Shown here: positions 24,343 to 34,095 of the stretch, one piece after another | How the letters are laid out: the number at the start of each line of letters is the position of its first letter | How positions within the stretch are numbered: the first letter of the stretch is position 1 | NCBI GenBank assembly: GCA_963691905.1 | Contig: OY829894.1 | Coordinates: 1 to 64,000, forward strand | Source: QGON01 sp963691905 | GTDB lineage: Bacteria > Pseudomonadota > Gammaproteobacteria > Chromatiales > Chromatiaceae | Length of the DNA stretch: 64,000 nucleotides | Reading direction: 5' to 3' | Translations under genes and position numbers: made by a program | The notes under the pieces: model-generated | Database searches by the model: none | Told to the model about the DNA's origin: nothing | The model's input: the letters and a program-made list of their open reading frames with translations, nothing else

Positions 24343-25461
24343 ATGAAACGAGTCGGATTTGTAGGTTGGCGTGGCATGGTCGGATCGGTCCTGATGGGTC
24401 GTATGCGCGAAGAGAGCGATTTTGCCGATATCGAAGAGCCGGTCTTCTTCACCACCTCCCAGGCGGGCCAGCAGGGTCCCGACATCGGCAGAGAGATCCC
24501 GCTGCTCAAAGATGCGACGGATATCGATGAACTGAAGAAAATGGATGTAATCGTTACCTGCCAGGGCGGCGGTTACACCAATGAGGTCTTCCCCAAATTG
24601 CGTGCTGCGGGTTGGGACGGCTACTGGATCGATGCGGCATCCAGCCTGCGTATGAAGGATCACACCATTATCGTGCTTGATCCGGTCAATGATAACGTCA
24701 TTCGCGATGGCCTGAGCAGTGGCGTCAAGGACTTCATCGGCGGAAACTGCACCGTCAGCCTGATGCTGATGGCGCTGGGTGGTCTCTTTCGGGAGGACCT
24801 GGTGGAGTGGACGACTGCGATGACCTATCAGGCAGCATCCGGTGCCGGCGCCAAAAACATGCGGGAGTTGATCAAGCAGATGGGCGCAGTAAAGGCGGCC
24901 ATCAGCAATGAGCAGCTGGACGATCCCTACTCGCCGATTCTCCCCATCGACCAGGCGGTGGCGGACGCCATCCGCAGCGACAGCTTCCCCACCGAGAATT
25001 TTGGTGCGCCCTTGGCGGGTGCTTTGATTCCCTGGATCGATGTGGCCCGGGAGAATGGCCAGAGCAAGGAGGAGTGGAAAGGTTTTGCCGAGACCAACAA
25101 GATCCTGCGCCGTTCCGACAACCCTGTGCCCATCGACGGTACCTGTGTGCGTATCGGCGCCATGCGCTGTCACAGTCAGGCACTGACGGTCAAGCTGCGC
25201 AGGGATGTGCCGATGGATGAGATCGAAGAGATCCTCGGTTCCGCCAATGACTGGGTCAAGGTAGTGCCAAATGAACGGGACATCACTGTACAGGAGTTGA
25301 CCCCGGCCAAGGTGACCGGTTCCCTGGTGGTGCCGGTGGGTCGTCTGCGTAAGATGAATCTCGGTGCGGAATACCTGAACGCCTTCACGGTGGGTGACCA
25401 GCTTCTCTGGGGCGCGGCCGAACCCTTGCGGCGGATGTTGCGTATTCTTATAGAGAGCTGA
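24343..25461 (+). CDS. asd: Aspartate-semialdehyde dehydrogenase
   Basis: This 372-residue enzyme makes aspartate semialdehyde from aspartyl phosphate for Lys, Thr, Met and diaminopimelate. GFVGWRGMVGSVL is the NADP-binding motif and GGNCTVSLML contains the catalytic cysteine (about residue 136). A substrate-binding arginine/histidine region (CVRIGAMRCHSQALT) is intact. It is of the enteric long type. A degenerate paralogue follows. Confidence 0.97.
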   Translation: MKRVGFVGWRGMVGSVLMGRMREESDFADIEEPVFFTTSQAGQQGPDIGREIPLLKDATDIDELKKMDVIVTCQGGGYTNEVFPKLRAAGWDGYWIDAASSLRMKDHTIIVLDPVNDNVIRDGLSSGVKDFIGGNCTVSLMLMALGGLFREDLVEWTTAMTYQAASGAGAKNMRELIKQMGAVKAAISNEQLDDPYSPILPIDQAVADAIRSDSFPTENFGAPLAGALIPWIDVARENGQSKEEWKGFAETNKILRRSDNPVPIDGTCVRIGAMRCHSQALTVKLRRDVPMDEIEEILGSANDWVKVVPNERDITVQELTPAKVTGSLVVPVGRLRKMNLGAEYLNAFTVGDQLLWGAAEPLRRMLRILIES

Positions 25462-25470
25462 TTGATTAAA

Positions 25471-25499
25471 GGCATTGGGGCCGATTTTGCTCCAATGCC
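25471..25499. terminator. Stem-loop after asd
   Basis: GGCATTGG and CCAATGCC pair perfectly around a 13-base loop 9 bp after the asd stop. No T run, so termination efficiency is uncertain. Confidence 0.45.
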
Positions 25500-25631
25500 A
25501 GGAAGAAGATGGCCCCGGCGCGCAAATAGCGTGTACGGGGTTCTTCATTACAGTGGAAACTGAACACCGCCCCGGTGTTTCTTCGTAACAATTTGCGGGC
25601 AATCAAACCCCATCAAGAGATTGAACAGAAC

Positions 25632-26651
25632 ATGAACCCTGAAGTGGATATTGCACTGGTCGGCGCGACCGGTCTGGTTGGTGAAACCTTACTCGAGGCC
25701 ATCGCTTCGCATCCCTCCTTTGCCGGTAGCTTGCAGGTGCTCGGGGATGAGGAGGCTGTGGGAGATACGGTTGAGTTCGGGAATCGGGCATTGACCATTG
25801 CTGATCTGTCGCTGTTCGATTTCACCCAAGTCCGTATTGTTATTTCGACTGGTGAGGACGCCTTCGCTGGACAGTGGCTTGATCTCGCACAGGATGCCGG
25901 TTGTATTATTCTGGATATCGGTTCCCGGCTGCTGGAGGCGACGGATCTGCCGCCTGTGGTCGGCTGGGTCAATCCTGAGTCAATGGAAGTTGTATCGAAA
26001 GGGGGCATAATTACACTGCCGGACGCAGGTACAAGCCAGTTGGTCAGAGTTCTCAAACCCGTGCTGGACAGGGTGGGGCTTGAACAAGTCTCGGTAGTCA
26101 ATTGTCAGGCCGTTTCAGATTTCGGCCGTGCTGGCGTGGAGGAGATGGCGAGGCAGACCGCACAATTGCTCAACGCCAAACCGATAACTCCAGTACTTTT
26201 TCCCCGGCAGATTGCATTCAATCTTTTGTCGATAGTGGACGAGGCCGACGAAGAAGGGAGCACCCCCGGTGAGACTAAGGCTGAGCAGGATGCCCTGAAT
26301 GTCCTTGGATGCAATGATCTTTCGCTTAGCGTGACAACTGCCATAGCGCCTGTTTTTTTCGGACATTCACAGATAGTTCAGTTTCAAACATCCCGGCCGC
26401 TAACATTGAAGAACCTGCAGTCGCTGTTGGCAGAGGCTGAGGGTGTAACGCTTGTGGATAGTGAAAACGGTACCTGTGTCAGCCCAGTGAGTCATGCTTC
26501 AGGCAAGGAAGAGATCACAGTCGGCAGGATCAGGTCTGTAGGGAAAAACGCAACGCAATTCTCACTTTTCACAGTGGCTGACAATCTGCGTTCAGGTATT
26601 GCGGCAAATGTTGTGAAGATTGTTGAAGTTTTGGTAAAAGACTATTTATAA
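25632..26651 (+). CDS. usg: USG-1-type Asd paralogue without catalytic cysteine
   Basis: The protein has 339 residues and the Asd fold: NAD-binding GATGLVGETLL near the N terminus and the dimerisation domain after about residue 130. At the place of the Asd active-site Cys the sequence reads LPDAGTSQLVRVL, with no cysteine, so it should not be a dehydrogenase. This matches the USG-1 family, located between asd and fimV in pseudomonads as well. ATG 25632 gives MNPEVDIALVGATG; a longer open frame upstream lacks a good start. The family's role is unknown. Confidence 0.85.
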   Translation: MNPEVDIALVGATGLVGETLLEAIASHPSFAGSLQVLGDEEAVGDTVEFGNRALTIADLSLFDFTQVRIVISTGEDAFAGQWLDLAQDAGCIILDIGSRLLEATDLPPVVGWVNPESMEVVSKGGIITLPDAGTSQLVRVLKPVLDRVGLEQVSVVNCQAVSDFGRAGVEEMARQTAQLLNAKPITPVLFPRQIAFNLLSIVDEADEEGSTPGETKAEQDALNVLGCNDLSLSVTTAIAPVFFGHSQIVQFQTSRPLTLKNLQSLLAEAEGVTLVDSENGTCVSPVSHASGKEEITVGRIRSVGKNATQFSLFTVADNLRSGIAANVVKIVEVLVKDYL

Positions 26652-26777
26652 GCTATAGTTATGCGGATAATATTAAGTTTATTCTATCATTCATAATGTT
26701 CCATCTGGATTTAAATAAACCCTTTGCAGCTGCTTCTCATCCGCGGGTGAGTGGGGTGGTTCAGGCAAGGAGGAAGC

Positions 26778-29585
26778 ATGATTCGTAAGCTGTCCCTGGC
26801 AGTGGCTATAGCAACAGCCCTGTCACCACTGGGCGCCTATGCGCTTGGGTTGGGTGAGATCCATACTCAATCGTCTCTCAACCAATATTTCAAAGCGGAT
26901 ATCGATCTGATATCGGTAAAATCTGATGAGGTGCAGGACGTCAGGGTAGAGCTGGCTTCTCAAGCAGCCTTTGCCCGGGCCGGTGTTGAACGTCCCTTTA
27001 TGCTTTCCGGCTTGACCTTTAAGCCTACTCTACGCAGTGATGGCAAAGTGGTCATTGCGGTGAGCAGTCGGGATCCCGTGCGTGAACCTTTCCTCAATTT
27101 CCTTATTGAGGTTAATTGGCCGAAGGGTCGTCTGGTCCGTGAGTACACTGTACTACTGGATCCTCCTGTCACGCTGAAACGCAAACCGGCGCCGGTTACC
27201 GCGCCGATTGTGCGGACAGCACCTGCGACCGAACCCACTCCCGTTCCCGCGCAGAGCAGAAAGACAGTCACGTCCCGCAAGCCGGCTGCTGCTGGCAGGG
27301 GTGTCGATGGTGCCCGCGAATACGGTCCCATCATGAGTAATGACAATCTTTGGGTTATCGCCAAAGGGATGCGCCGCGAAGGTGAAACCACCGAGCAGGT
27401 TATGATGGCGCTGCTGGAACACAATCCACGGGCTTTTATCCGAAATAATGTCAACGGTTTGAAGGTAGGTAAGATCCTGCGTCTTCCAGAGGGTGCTGAT
27501 CCATCCGCGCTCGCACCCCGTGAAGCAAGGTCAGAATTTCTGGCCCAGACAAGCGCCTGGAAAGAGAATCGTGGTCGCGGCAAAGCTGCCACGGCCGGCC
27601 AGTCAGGCGTCAAGCCAGCGCCGGCTCCTCAGGATGATCGTCTGAAGTTGGTCTCTGCAAAACCCGAGGCCGATGAGGCCGTCGACAGGGAAGGCAAAGC
27701 CGAACAGAAAGAGGATCTCCGACGTCTTGAAAAACAGATACTGCTGGTGCGCGAATCCAATGAATCCACGCGTCAGGAGAGTGAGGAACTGCGCGGTCGG
27801 ATCAAGGGTCTGGAAGCTCAATTGGCGGACATCCAGCGGCTTCTGACCCTGAAGAGCGATCAGCTGGCACAGTTACAGTCGACGCAGCGTCTTGAATCTC
27901 AGGTTCCAGAGGTGATAGCCGAAGAGGAAGTGCTGCCGGTTTCCGATGAACCCGTCATCGAAGAGGCAGATATTGAGTCTGCTATCGACGAGGCCATGCA
28001 GCAAACTGCAGATAGTGCTGTTGTTGCTGAATCCGTACAAGAGGCAAAACCTGAACCTGCTGTTACAGAAAAGCCTGCCCCTGTGGTTGCGCCGCCTGTA
28101 ACTCCGACCAGAGTCGCAGAGGAGACTGCGCCAAAACCGATAGTAAAGAAAAAACCTAAGGAGAGAGGGCTGTTGGATGCCCTGACCGGCAACACAACTC
28201 TGATGGGTATAGTGGGCGCTGTTGGGGTGCTCCTGCTCTCTCTGCTATGGTTGATCATGCGGCGTCGCAAGGAAGCTGAAGCGGAATTTGCCGAAAGTAT
28301 TCTTGTCACTCCAGATGGAGAGCCTGCAGCTGAAGCGGCCCAGGTGGAGGCGGGTTCCATCAACGAACTGACTGATGAAACATCATTCCTGAGCGATTTT
28401 TCTCCCAGTGACATCGACGCTCTGCAGGATGAAACCGGTGAGGTTGATCCTCTCTCCGAAGCAGATGTTTACATAGCCTATGGTCGTTATCAGCAGGCAG
28501 AAGATCTGGTCAAGCAGGCGATCGAAAAGGCGCCTGAACGTGCGGAACTGAAGCATAAGCTGCTGGAGATTCACTATTCGGCAAAAGATACGAGTGCATT
28601 TGCGGCACTGGCGGGTACGCTTTCTGCTGCGGGTATTGCAACCACGAACCCGGATGTCTGGAGCAGAATCTCCGCCATGGGCAGGGAGCTCGATCCGGAA
28701 AACAGTCTGTTTGGTTCTGCTACGGATGCAATGCCGACGGACGACAGTTTTGCATCGGGCATGGATGATGAGCTCGACGATCTTGGTTTGAATCTGGATA
28801 GTGAGCTGCATGACTCTTCACTCGATCTGTCGGCCCCCGCACCAGCTGCACCTGAATCTGTTGATGCCGTGGATGATCTTGATAACGACCTTGACTCTCT
28901 GGATTTGAGCGAACTCTCTGATCTGGATGATATGGAACCCAGTGCTCTGGACTCTGAGTTGTCCATAGATTCAGAAATGGCCGATGATGCGGTGGCACAA
29001 AATAATGCCGCAAACCCGACGAAACCCGACACCACTGACTCTGAATTGCTGGATATCGATCTTGCCAGTCTGGGACTCGATTCGGGATTGCTGGAGGATG
29101 CCACGCCATCCGAAGGATTGGATGATAGCCTGCAACTTGATTCATCACCAGATACCGATAGTGTGCTTGCGGATCTGGACCTGGGAGACTTGGCTGACGA
29201 TACGGGCTCTGCAACCAGCAGCATTATAGGCATCGACGACTCCGAATCCCTCGACGATCTTGATCTTGAGAGCCTGGAACGTGAATTAGAGTCGCTCTCC
29301 GAAGACTTGGATGCAAAAGAGAGTGAAGGGTCTGATCTGTTGGATAACGACAGTGAGAATCTGGGTGAGGCTGACGAAGATATCGCGCCTCATTCACTGA
29401 CCTTCGATGAGGAGATGGAACTGGGTGCCGAAGATGAAGTGAATACCAAACTCGATCTGGCCCGCGCTTACGTGGATATGGGGGATGAAGAGGGTGCAAG
29501 AAGTATCCTCGAAGAGGTGGCCAGTGAAGGCAGCGATGAGCAGCAGGAAGAGGCCACGCAATTGCTTGAAAAGATGTCATCCTGA
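26778..29585 (+). CDS. fimV: FimV/HubP-family peptidoglycan-binding polar protein
   Basis: The protein has 935 residues. Order: signal peptide (about 1-23), FimV N-terminal domain (LGEIHTQSSLNQYFKADIDL, to about 130), LysM-like peptidoglycan-binding domain (about 181-238), coiled coil (about 308-367), a Pro/Ala/Glu linker, one membrane helix (about 475-495), a long Asp/Ser/Leu-rich acidic cytoplasmic region and a C-terminal FimV TPR-like domain (about 888-934). AAGGAGGAAGC sets ATG 26778. FimV proteins organise the cell pole, type IV pili and flagella. The acidic D-L-D-S-L region is strongly repetitive. Confidence 0.93.
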   Translation: MIRKLSLAVAIATALSPLGAYALGLGEIHTQSSLNQYFKADIDLISVKSDEVQDVRVELASQAAFARAGVERPFMLSGLTFKPTLRSDGKVVIAVSSRDPVREPFLNFLIEVNWPKGRLVREYTVLLDPPVTLKRKPAPVTAPIVRTAPATEPTPVPAQSRKTVTSRKPAAAGRGVDGAREYGPIMSNDNLWVIAKGMRREGETTEQVMMALLEHNPRAFIRNNVNGLKVGKILRLPEGADPSALAPREARSEFLAQTSAWKENRGRGKAATAGQSGVKPAPAPQDDRLKLVSAKPEADEAVDREGKAEQKEDLRRLEKQILLVRESNESTRQESEELRGRIKGLEAQLADIQRLLTLKSDQLAQLQSTQRLESQVPEVIAEEEVLPVSDEPVIEEADIESAIDEAMQQTADSAVVAESVQEAKPEPAVTEKPAPVVAPPVTPTRVAEETAPKPIVKKKPKERGLLDALTGNTTLMGIVGAVGVLLLSLLWLIMRRRKEAEAEFAESILVTPDGEPAAEAAQVEAGSINELTDETSFLSDFSPSDIDALQDETGEVDPLSEADVYIAYGRYQQAEDLVKQAIEKAPERAELKHKLLEIHYSAKDTSAFAALAGTLSAAGIATTNPDVWSRISAMGRELDPENSLFGSATDAMPTDDSFASGMDDELDDLGLNLDSELHDSSLDLSAPAPAAPESVDAVDDLDNDLDSLDLSELSDLDDMEPSALDSELSIDSEMADDAVAQNNAANPTKPDTTDSELLDIDLASLGLDSGLLEDATPSEGLDDSLQLDSSPDTDSVLADLDLGDLADDTGSATSSIIGIDDSESLDDLDLESLERELESLSEDLDAKESEGSDLLDNDSENLGEADEDIAPHSLTFDEEMELGAEDEVNTKLDLARAYVDMGDEEGARSILEEVASEGSDEQQEEATQLLEKMSS

Positions 29586-29611
29586 TATTGTCGTAAGAGG
29601 TGTCTTCTGAG

Positions 29612-29640
29612 GGGGTGCAGTCTGCACCCCTTTTCTTTTG
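29612..29640 (+). terminator. Intrinsic terminator after fimV
   Basis: GGGGTGCA-GTC-TGCACCCC followed by TTTTCTTTT, 26 bp past the stop. Confidence 0.92.
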
Positions 29641-29659
29641 TATCCGTGAAGAGAAATAG

Positions 29660-30442
29660 ATGAGAGTTGTCCTAGGGGTTGAATACGACGGCGCGGCATT
29701 TCACGGCTGGCAGACCCAGGATGATGTGCGCAGTGTACAGCAGTGCGTCGAAGAAGCCGTTTCCAGAGTGGCGGATCATCCTGTGAGGCTGCACTGTGCC
29801 GGAAGGACTGATACGGGGGTTCATGCAACTGGGCAGGTGGTTCATTTTGAGACGGAGGCGGTCAGGAGTCGGCGTTCCTGGATATTGGGGACAAATGTCA
29901 ATTTGCCGGGAGATGTCAGCATTGCCTGGGCACGAGAGATGCCCGACGATTTTCATGCACGTTTTTCGGCCACCGGGCGGCACTATCGCTACCACATTCT
30001 GAATCGGCCGATGCGTTCTGCTCTATGGCGGGATCGTGCGGTCTGGGTGCATCACCCCTTGGATGAATCGAGCATGCACCGGGCAGCCCAGGTACTGGTA
30101 GGTGAGCATGATTTCTCATCCTACAGGGCGTTGGGATGCCAGGCCAAACACCCGGTACGTACCCTTCACCGGCTAAATGTGAGCCGGGAGGGTGAGATGG
30201 TGAAAATCGATGTTCATGCCAATGCGTTTTTGCACCATATGGTGAGAAATATTGCCGGTGTGCTGATGGCCATCGGTCGGGAAGAGCAGGCGGAATCCTG
30301 GGCAAGACAGATCCTTGAATTGCGTGATCGTACAAAAGGTGGCGTCACGGCCCCGCCGCAGGGACTCTATCTCACCAAAGTCGATTATCCCGACTGCTAT
30401 TCGTTACCTGGTGGACCGGATATCTCATTGTCTGGCCAGTAG
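29660..30442 (+). CDS. truA: tRNA pseudouridine(38-40) synthase
   Basis: The 260-residue enzyme has the catalytic aspartate (Asp51) in AGRTDTGVHA, plus NVNLPGDVSI and FLHHMVRNIAG typical of TruA. It isomerises uridines in the tRNA anticodon stem. Length is normal; GAAGAGAAATAG precedes the ATG. The neighbouring order fimV-truA-trpF is conserved in pseudomonad-like bacteria. Confidence 0.97.
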   Translation: MRVVLGVEYDGAAFHGWQTQDDVRSVQQCVEEAVSRVADHPVRLHCAGRTDTGVHATGQVVHFETEAVRSRRSWILGTNVNLPGDVSIAWAREMPDDFHARFSATGRHYRYHILNRPMRSALWRDRAVWVHHPLDESSMHRAAQVLVGEHDFSSYRALGCQAKHPVRTLHRLNVSREGEMVKIDVHANAFLHHMVRNIAGVLMAIGREEQAESWARQILELRDRTKGGVTAPPQGLYLTKVDYPDCYSLPGGPDISLSGQ

Positions 30443-30524
30443 GCCGGTTCAGACAACGCCGCCTGCCGGCGAGTTGTGATTGGCGTAGCGCGGTCAGGCG
30501 CTATCCTGTATCTTTCCATGCTTT

Positions 30525-31151
30525 ATGAGAACCAGGATCAAAATCTGCGGTATCACCCGACCGGAAGACGCTATTGAGGCTGTTCGGCAAGGCGCTGATG
30601 CGATTGGGTTGGTGTTCTATCCGCCCAGCCCAAGAGCGGTGAGAGTGGAGCAGGCTAGGAAGATCGTCGAGGTTTTACCGGCATTTGTGACTGTTGTGGG
30701 CCTGTTTGTCGATGAGGATCGCGCACGGATCGCAAGCCTGCTACAGGAGGTACATATCGATCTCCTGCAGTTCCATGGGAAAGAGGATGTAGCGGCTTGT
30801 AAAGGTCATGGCAGACCCTGGATCAAGGCGGTGCGCATGCGCGATGGGATCGATCTGGCGGCCATGGAGAGTGAATTCAGAGGCGCAGCCGGGCTGCTGC
30901 TCGATGCCTATGAACCCGGTAAGCCAGGGGGTACAGGAACAGCCTTCGACTGGGAACGGATACCTCAGGATCTGGCCTCAAAAATCATCCTTGCCGGTGG
31001 ATTGAATCCGGATAATATTGAAGCGGCTGTGCGACAGGTTCGCCCCTATGCAGTAGATGTGAGCGGCGGCGTCGAACAGTCCAAAGGCATCAAAGATGCG
31101 GGTAAAATAGCGGCCTTCATTGAAGGAGTGAAGCGTGGCGACAACAGCTGA
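30525..31151 (+). CDS. trpF: Phosphoribosylanthranilate isomerase
   Basis: This 208-residue TIM barrel has KICGITRPEDA at the start (catalytic Cys) and LLLDAYEPGKPGGTG, ILAGGLNPDN, VDVSGGVE at the phosphate-binding end. It is a stand-alone TrpF, not fused to TrpC. It overlaps trpB by 17 bp. No leader peptide or attenuator is visible before it. Confidence 0.97.
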   Translation: MRTRIKICGITRPEDAIEAVRQGADAIGLVFYPPSPRAVRVEQARKIVEVLPAFVTVVGLFVDEDRARIASLLQEVHIDLLQFHGKEDVAACKGHGRPWIKAVRMRDGIDLAAMESEFRGAAGLLLDAYEPGKPGGTGTAFDWERIPQDLASKIILAGGLNPDNIEAAVRQVRPYAVDVSGGVEQSKGIKDAGKIAAFIEGVKRGDNS

Positions 31152-32352
31152 AAAGATAATTGGCACCCAGCCGGACGATAGAGGCCATTTCGGCGTCTAT
31201 GGCGGCTTGTTTGTGGCAGAAACCCTGATGGAACCCCTCAAGGATCTGCGCTTGGCCTACGAGAAATATATGCAGGATCCGGAGTTCCTCAGGGAGCTCG
31301 ATGAGGATCTCGCCAACTATGTCGGGCGGCCCTCCCCAATCTATTTTGCACAGCGCTGGAGCCGGGAATTGGGTGGCGCCCGTATCTATCTGAAACGCGA
31401 GGATCTGAATCATACCGGTGCACATAAGGTCAACAATACTATCGGCCAGGCGCTGCTGGCGAAGCGCATGGGAAAAACCCGAATCATTGCCGAGACCGGC
31501 GCTGGCCAGCACGGGGTGGCGACTGCAACGGTAGCTGCCAGGCTGGGATTGGAGTGCGTGGTCTATATGGGGGCTGTCGATATCGTCCGCCAGGAGGCCA
31601 ACGTCTACCGCATGAAACTGCTGGGCGCCGAGGTTCGATCAGTGGAGTCGGGATCCAAAACCCTGAAGGATGCGCTCAATGAGGCGATGCGGGATTGGGT
31701 CACCAATATCGACGACACCTTCTATATCATCGGCACCGTTGCCGGCCCCCATCCCTATCCGGCTATGGTGAGGGATTTTCAGACCGTGATCGGTCGTGAA
31801 GCAAGGGAGCAGATTCAACAGCAGGCTGGTCGACTGCCTGATGCTCTGGTTGCCTGTGTCGGTGGCGGTTCCAACGCGATAGGTCTCTTCTACCCGTTCC
31901 TCGATGATGTGGCGGTTGATATCTACGGTGTGGAAGCGGCTGGAGATGGGCTGGAAACCGGGCATCACGCGGCGCCGCTCTGTGCCGGACAGCCGGGCGT
32001 ATTGCACGGCAATCGCACCTATCTGATGGAGGATAAGGATGGCCAGATCATCGAGACACACTCTATCTCCGCAGGACTCGACTATCCTGGTGTCGGCCCA
32101 GAACACGCCTGGCTGAAAGATACAGGGCGGGCCCAGTATGTGGCGATTACGGATGAGGAGGCGCTGGATGCCTTCCATGCCTTGACCAAAATCGAGGGGA
32201 TCATACCCGCGCTGGAGTCGAGTCATGCGCTGGCCTACGCGGCCAAACTTGCGCCGACAATGGAGAGTGACAAAATTATCCTGGTCAACCTCTCCGGACG
32301 GGGAGACAAGGATATGCATACCGTGGCGGCGCGGGAGGGCATTGAAATATGA
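31135..32352 (+). CDS. trpB: Tryptophan synthase beta chain
   Basis: The 405-residue PLP enzyme condenses indole with serine. HTGAHKVNN carries the PLP lysine, ETGAGQHGVA the catalytic region and CVGGGSNAIG the phosphate-binding loop. The start is GTG 31135, with AAGGAG six bases upstream inside the 3' end of trpF. The trpA ATG overlaps its stop by 4 bp, ensuring coupled synthesis of the alpha-beta complex. Confidence 0.98.
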   Translation: MATTAEKIIGTQPDDRGHFGVYGGLFVAETLMEPLKDLRLAYEKYMQDPEFLRELDEDLANYVGRPSPIYFAQRWSRELGGARIYLKREDLNHTGAHKVNNTIGQALLAKRMGKTRIIAETGAGQHGVATATVAARLGLECVVYMGAVDIVRQEANVYRMKLLGAEVRSVESGSKTLKDALNEAMRDWVTNIDDTFYIIGTVAGPHPYPAMVRDFQTVIGREAREQIQQQAGRLPDALVACVGGGSNAIGLFYPFLDDVAVDIYGVEAAGDGLETGHHAAPLCAGQPGVLHGNRTYLMEDKDGQIIETHSISAGLDYPGVGPEHAWLKDTGRAQYVAITDEEALDAFHALTKIEGIIPALESSHALAYAAKLAPTMESDKIILVNLSGRGDKDMHTVAAREGIEI

Positions 32353-33158
32353 GTCGTATCGGTCAGAGATTCAGTGATCTTCGGGAACAGGGTAAAACCG
32401 CATTGATCCCCTTTATCACCGCCGGTGATCCGGCCCCCGGGATAACCGTCGGTTTGATGCATGACATGGTTTCCGCAGGTGCCAACCTGATTGAACTGGG
32501 CGTGCCTTTTTCGGATCCCATGGCGGATGGCCCTGTCATTCAGCGGGCCAGTGAACGGGCATTGGAGCACCATGTCAGTCTGCATGATGTTTTGCGGATG
32601 GTGCAGACCTTCCGGGAGAAGGATCAGAATACTCCTGTGATTTTGATGGGTTATCTCAATCCGATTGAAGTCATGGGTTATGCCACCTTTGCCGGGGCAG
32701 CCAGTGACGCAGGGGTCGACGGCGTACTGATCGTCGATATTCCGCCGGAAGAGGGTGAGGATCTGTTGCAGTCTCTCCGAGATAAGGCAGTAGACCAGAT
32801 CTATCTGTTGGCACCGACGAGTACCCCTGATCGAATTGGCCAGATCTGCAATGTGGCCGGGGGCTTTGTCTACTATGTCTCCGTCAAGGGTGTAACCGGC
32901 TCCAGCCAGTTGGATACTGCCGCAGTAGCAGAAAAGCTGGAGCAGATCAGGGAGAAAACAGCACTTCCCGTGGGGGTTGGATTCGGCATCAAGGATGCAA
33001 CGACTGCAGCAGCGGTTTCTCAGCTTGCTGATGCTGTCGTCGTCGGTAGCGCCCTGGTCTCCCGGGTTGAGGCGCTGCAAGAGACACCGGATGAAATCGG
33101 TCCTGCGCTGGCGGAAATTTTGTCCGGTATGCGCAGGGCTATGGATGCTGTTCATTAA
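32349..33158 (+). CDS. trpA: Tryptophan synthase alpha chain
   Basis: The 269-residue TIM barrel has the catalytic Glu and Asp in LIELGVPFSDPMADGP, plus GVGFGIKD and VVGSALV. It releases indole for TrpB. ATGA overlap with trpB. accD follows after 42 bp, a frequent order in this group. Confidence 0.98.
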   Translation: MSRIGQRFSDLREQGKTALIPFITAGDPAPGITVGLMHDMVSAGANLIELGVPFSDPMADGPVIQRASERALEHHVSLHDVLRMVQTFREKDQNTPVILMGYLNPIEVMGYATFAGAASDAGVDGVLIVDIPPEEGEDLLQSLRDKAVDQIYLLAPTSTPDRIGQICNVAGGFVYYVSVKGVTGSSQLDTAAVAEKLEQIREKTALPVGVGFGIKDATTAAAVSQLADAVVVGSALVSRVEALQETPDEIGPALAEILSGMRRAMDAVH

Positions 33159-33200
33159 GGCTCCTGACTTCTGGCACATTTATGAGGTAGAATCTCACCC

Positions 33201-34061
33201 ATGAGTTGGTTTGAAAAATTGATGCCAAGCCGCATTCGTACAGATGGCGGCAGCAAACGGGCGGTTCCCGAAGGTCTTTGGGACAAGTGTCCAGGGTGCA
33301 ACGCGATTCTCTATCGTGCAGAGATGGAGCGGAACCTGGATGTCTGTCCTAAATGCAACCATCACAATCGCTTGGGCGCCCGGCGTCGGCTGGAGTCGTT
33401 TCTCGATCCGGAACCGTTGGAGGAGATTGCATCGTCGCTTGAATCGGTCGACCCTCTGAAGTTCAAAGATAGCAAGAAGTACAAGGATCGCCTGAGTCAG
33501 GCGCAGAAAAACTCCGGCGAAAAAGATGCACTGGTGGTGATGCGCGGCCAGCTCAAGGGGTTGGAAGTGGTGGTAGCGGCCTTTGAATTCAACTTCATGG
33601 CCGGCTCCATGGGCTCAGTGGTCGGCGAGCGTTTTGTGCGTGCGGTCAGCGTTGCCCTGGAACGCCATATCCCGCTGATCTGTTTCTCTGCCAGTGGTGG
33701 CGCCCGCATGCAGGAGTCGCTCTTCTCTCTGATGCAGATGGCAAAAACCAGCGCTGCCCTGGATCGGTTACAGAAACGCGGCTTGCCCTATATCTCTGTC
33801 ATGACTGACCCGACGATGGGTGGTGTCTCCGCCAGTCTTGCCATGCTGGGTGACATCAATTTGGCCGAGCCCAATGCCTTGGTCGGCTTCGCCGGTCCCA
33901 GGGTCATTGAACAGACCGTCCGGGAGACCCTGCCGGAGGGATTTCAGCGCAGCGAGTTCCTGCTGGAGCATGGTGCGATCGATATGATCATCGATCGTCG
34001 CGACATGCGTGACCGTATCGCCGATCTGTTAAGTATTTTCATGCACAAGCCACGCCCTTAG
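33201..34061 (+). CDS. accD: Acetyl-CoA carboxylase carboxyltransferase beta subunit
   Basis: The 286-residue subunit has the N-terminal four-cysteine zinc ribbon (CPGC...CPKC, about residues 29-51) and a crotonase-fold carboxyltransferase domain (SGGARMQES, MTDPTMGGVSASLAMLGD, GPRVIEQTVRETLPEGFQ). It makes malonyl-CoA with AccA. Upstream of folC. Confidence 0.98.
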   Translation: MSWFEKLMPSRIRTDGGSKRAVPEGLWDKCPGCNAILYRAEMERNLDVCPKCNHHNRLGARRRLESFLDPEPLEEIASSLESVDPLKFKDSKKYKDRLSQAQKNSGEKDALVVMRGQLKGLEVVVAAFEFNFMAGSMGSVVGERFVRAVSVALERHIPLICFSASGGARMQESLFSLMQMAKTSAALDRLQKRGLPYISVMTDPTMGGVSASLAMLGDINLAEPNALVGFAGPRVIEQTVRETLPEGFQRSEFLLEHGAIDMIIDRRDMRDRIADLLSIFMHKPRP

Positions 34062-34095
34062 CCCGCTTTTTTCAACACGCTACATCCTACCCAAC

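Noticed and set aside
24271..25602. Long 443-codon minus-strand frame opposite asd
   Set aside because: It is antisense to an intact conserved enzyme and has His/Thr/Gly-rich shadow composition.
28574..29233. Ser-rich minus-strand frame opposite fimV
   Set aside because: Ser and Arg richness is the antisense image of the Asp/Leu/Ser-rich acidic region of FimV.
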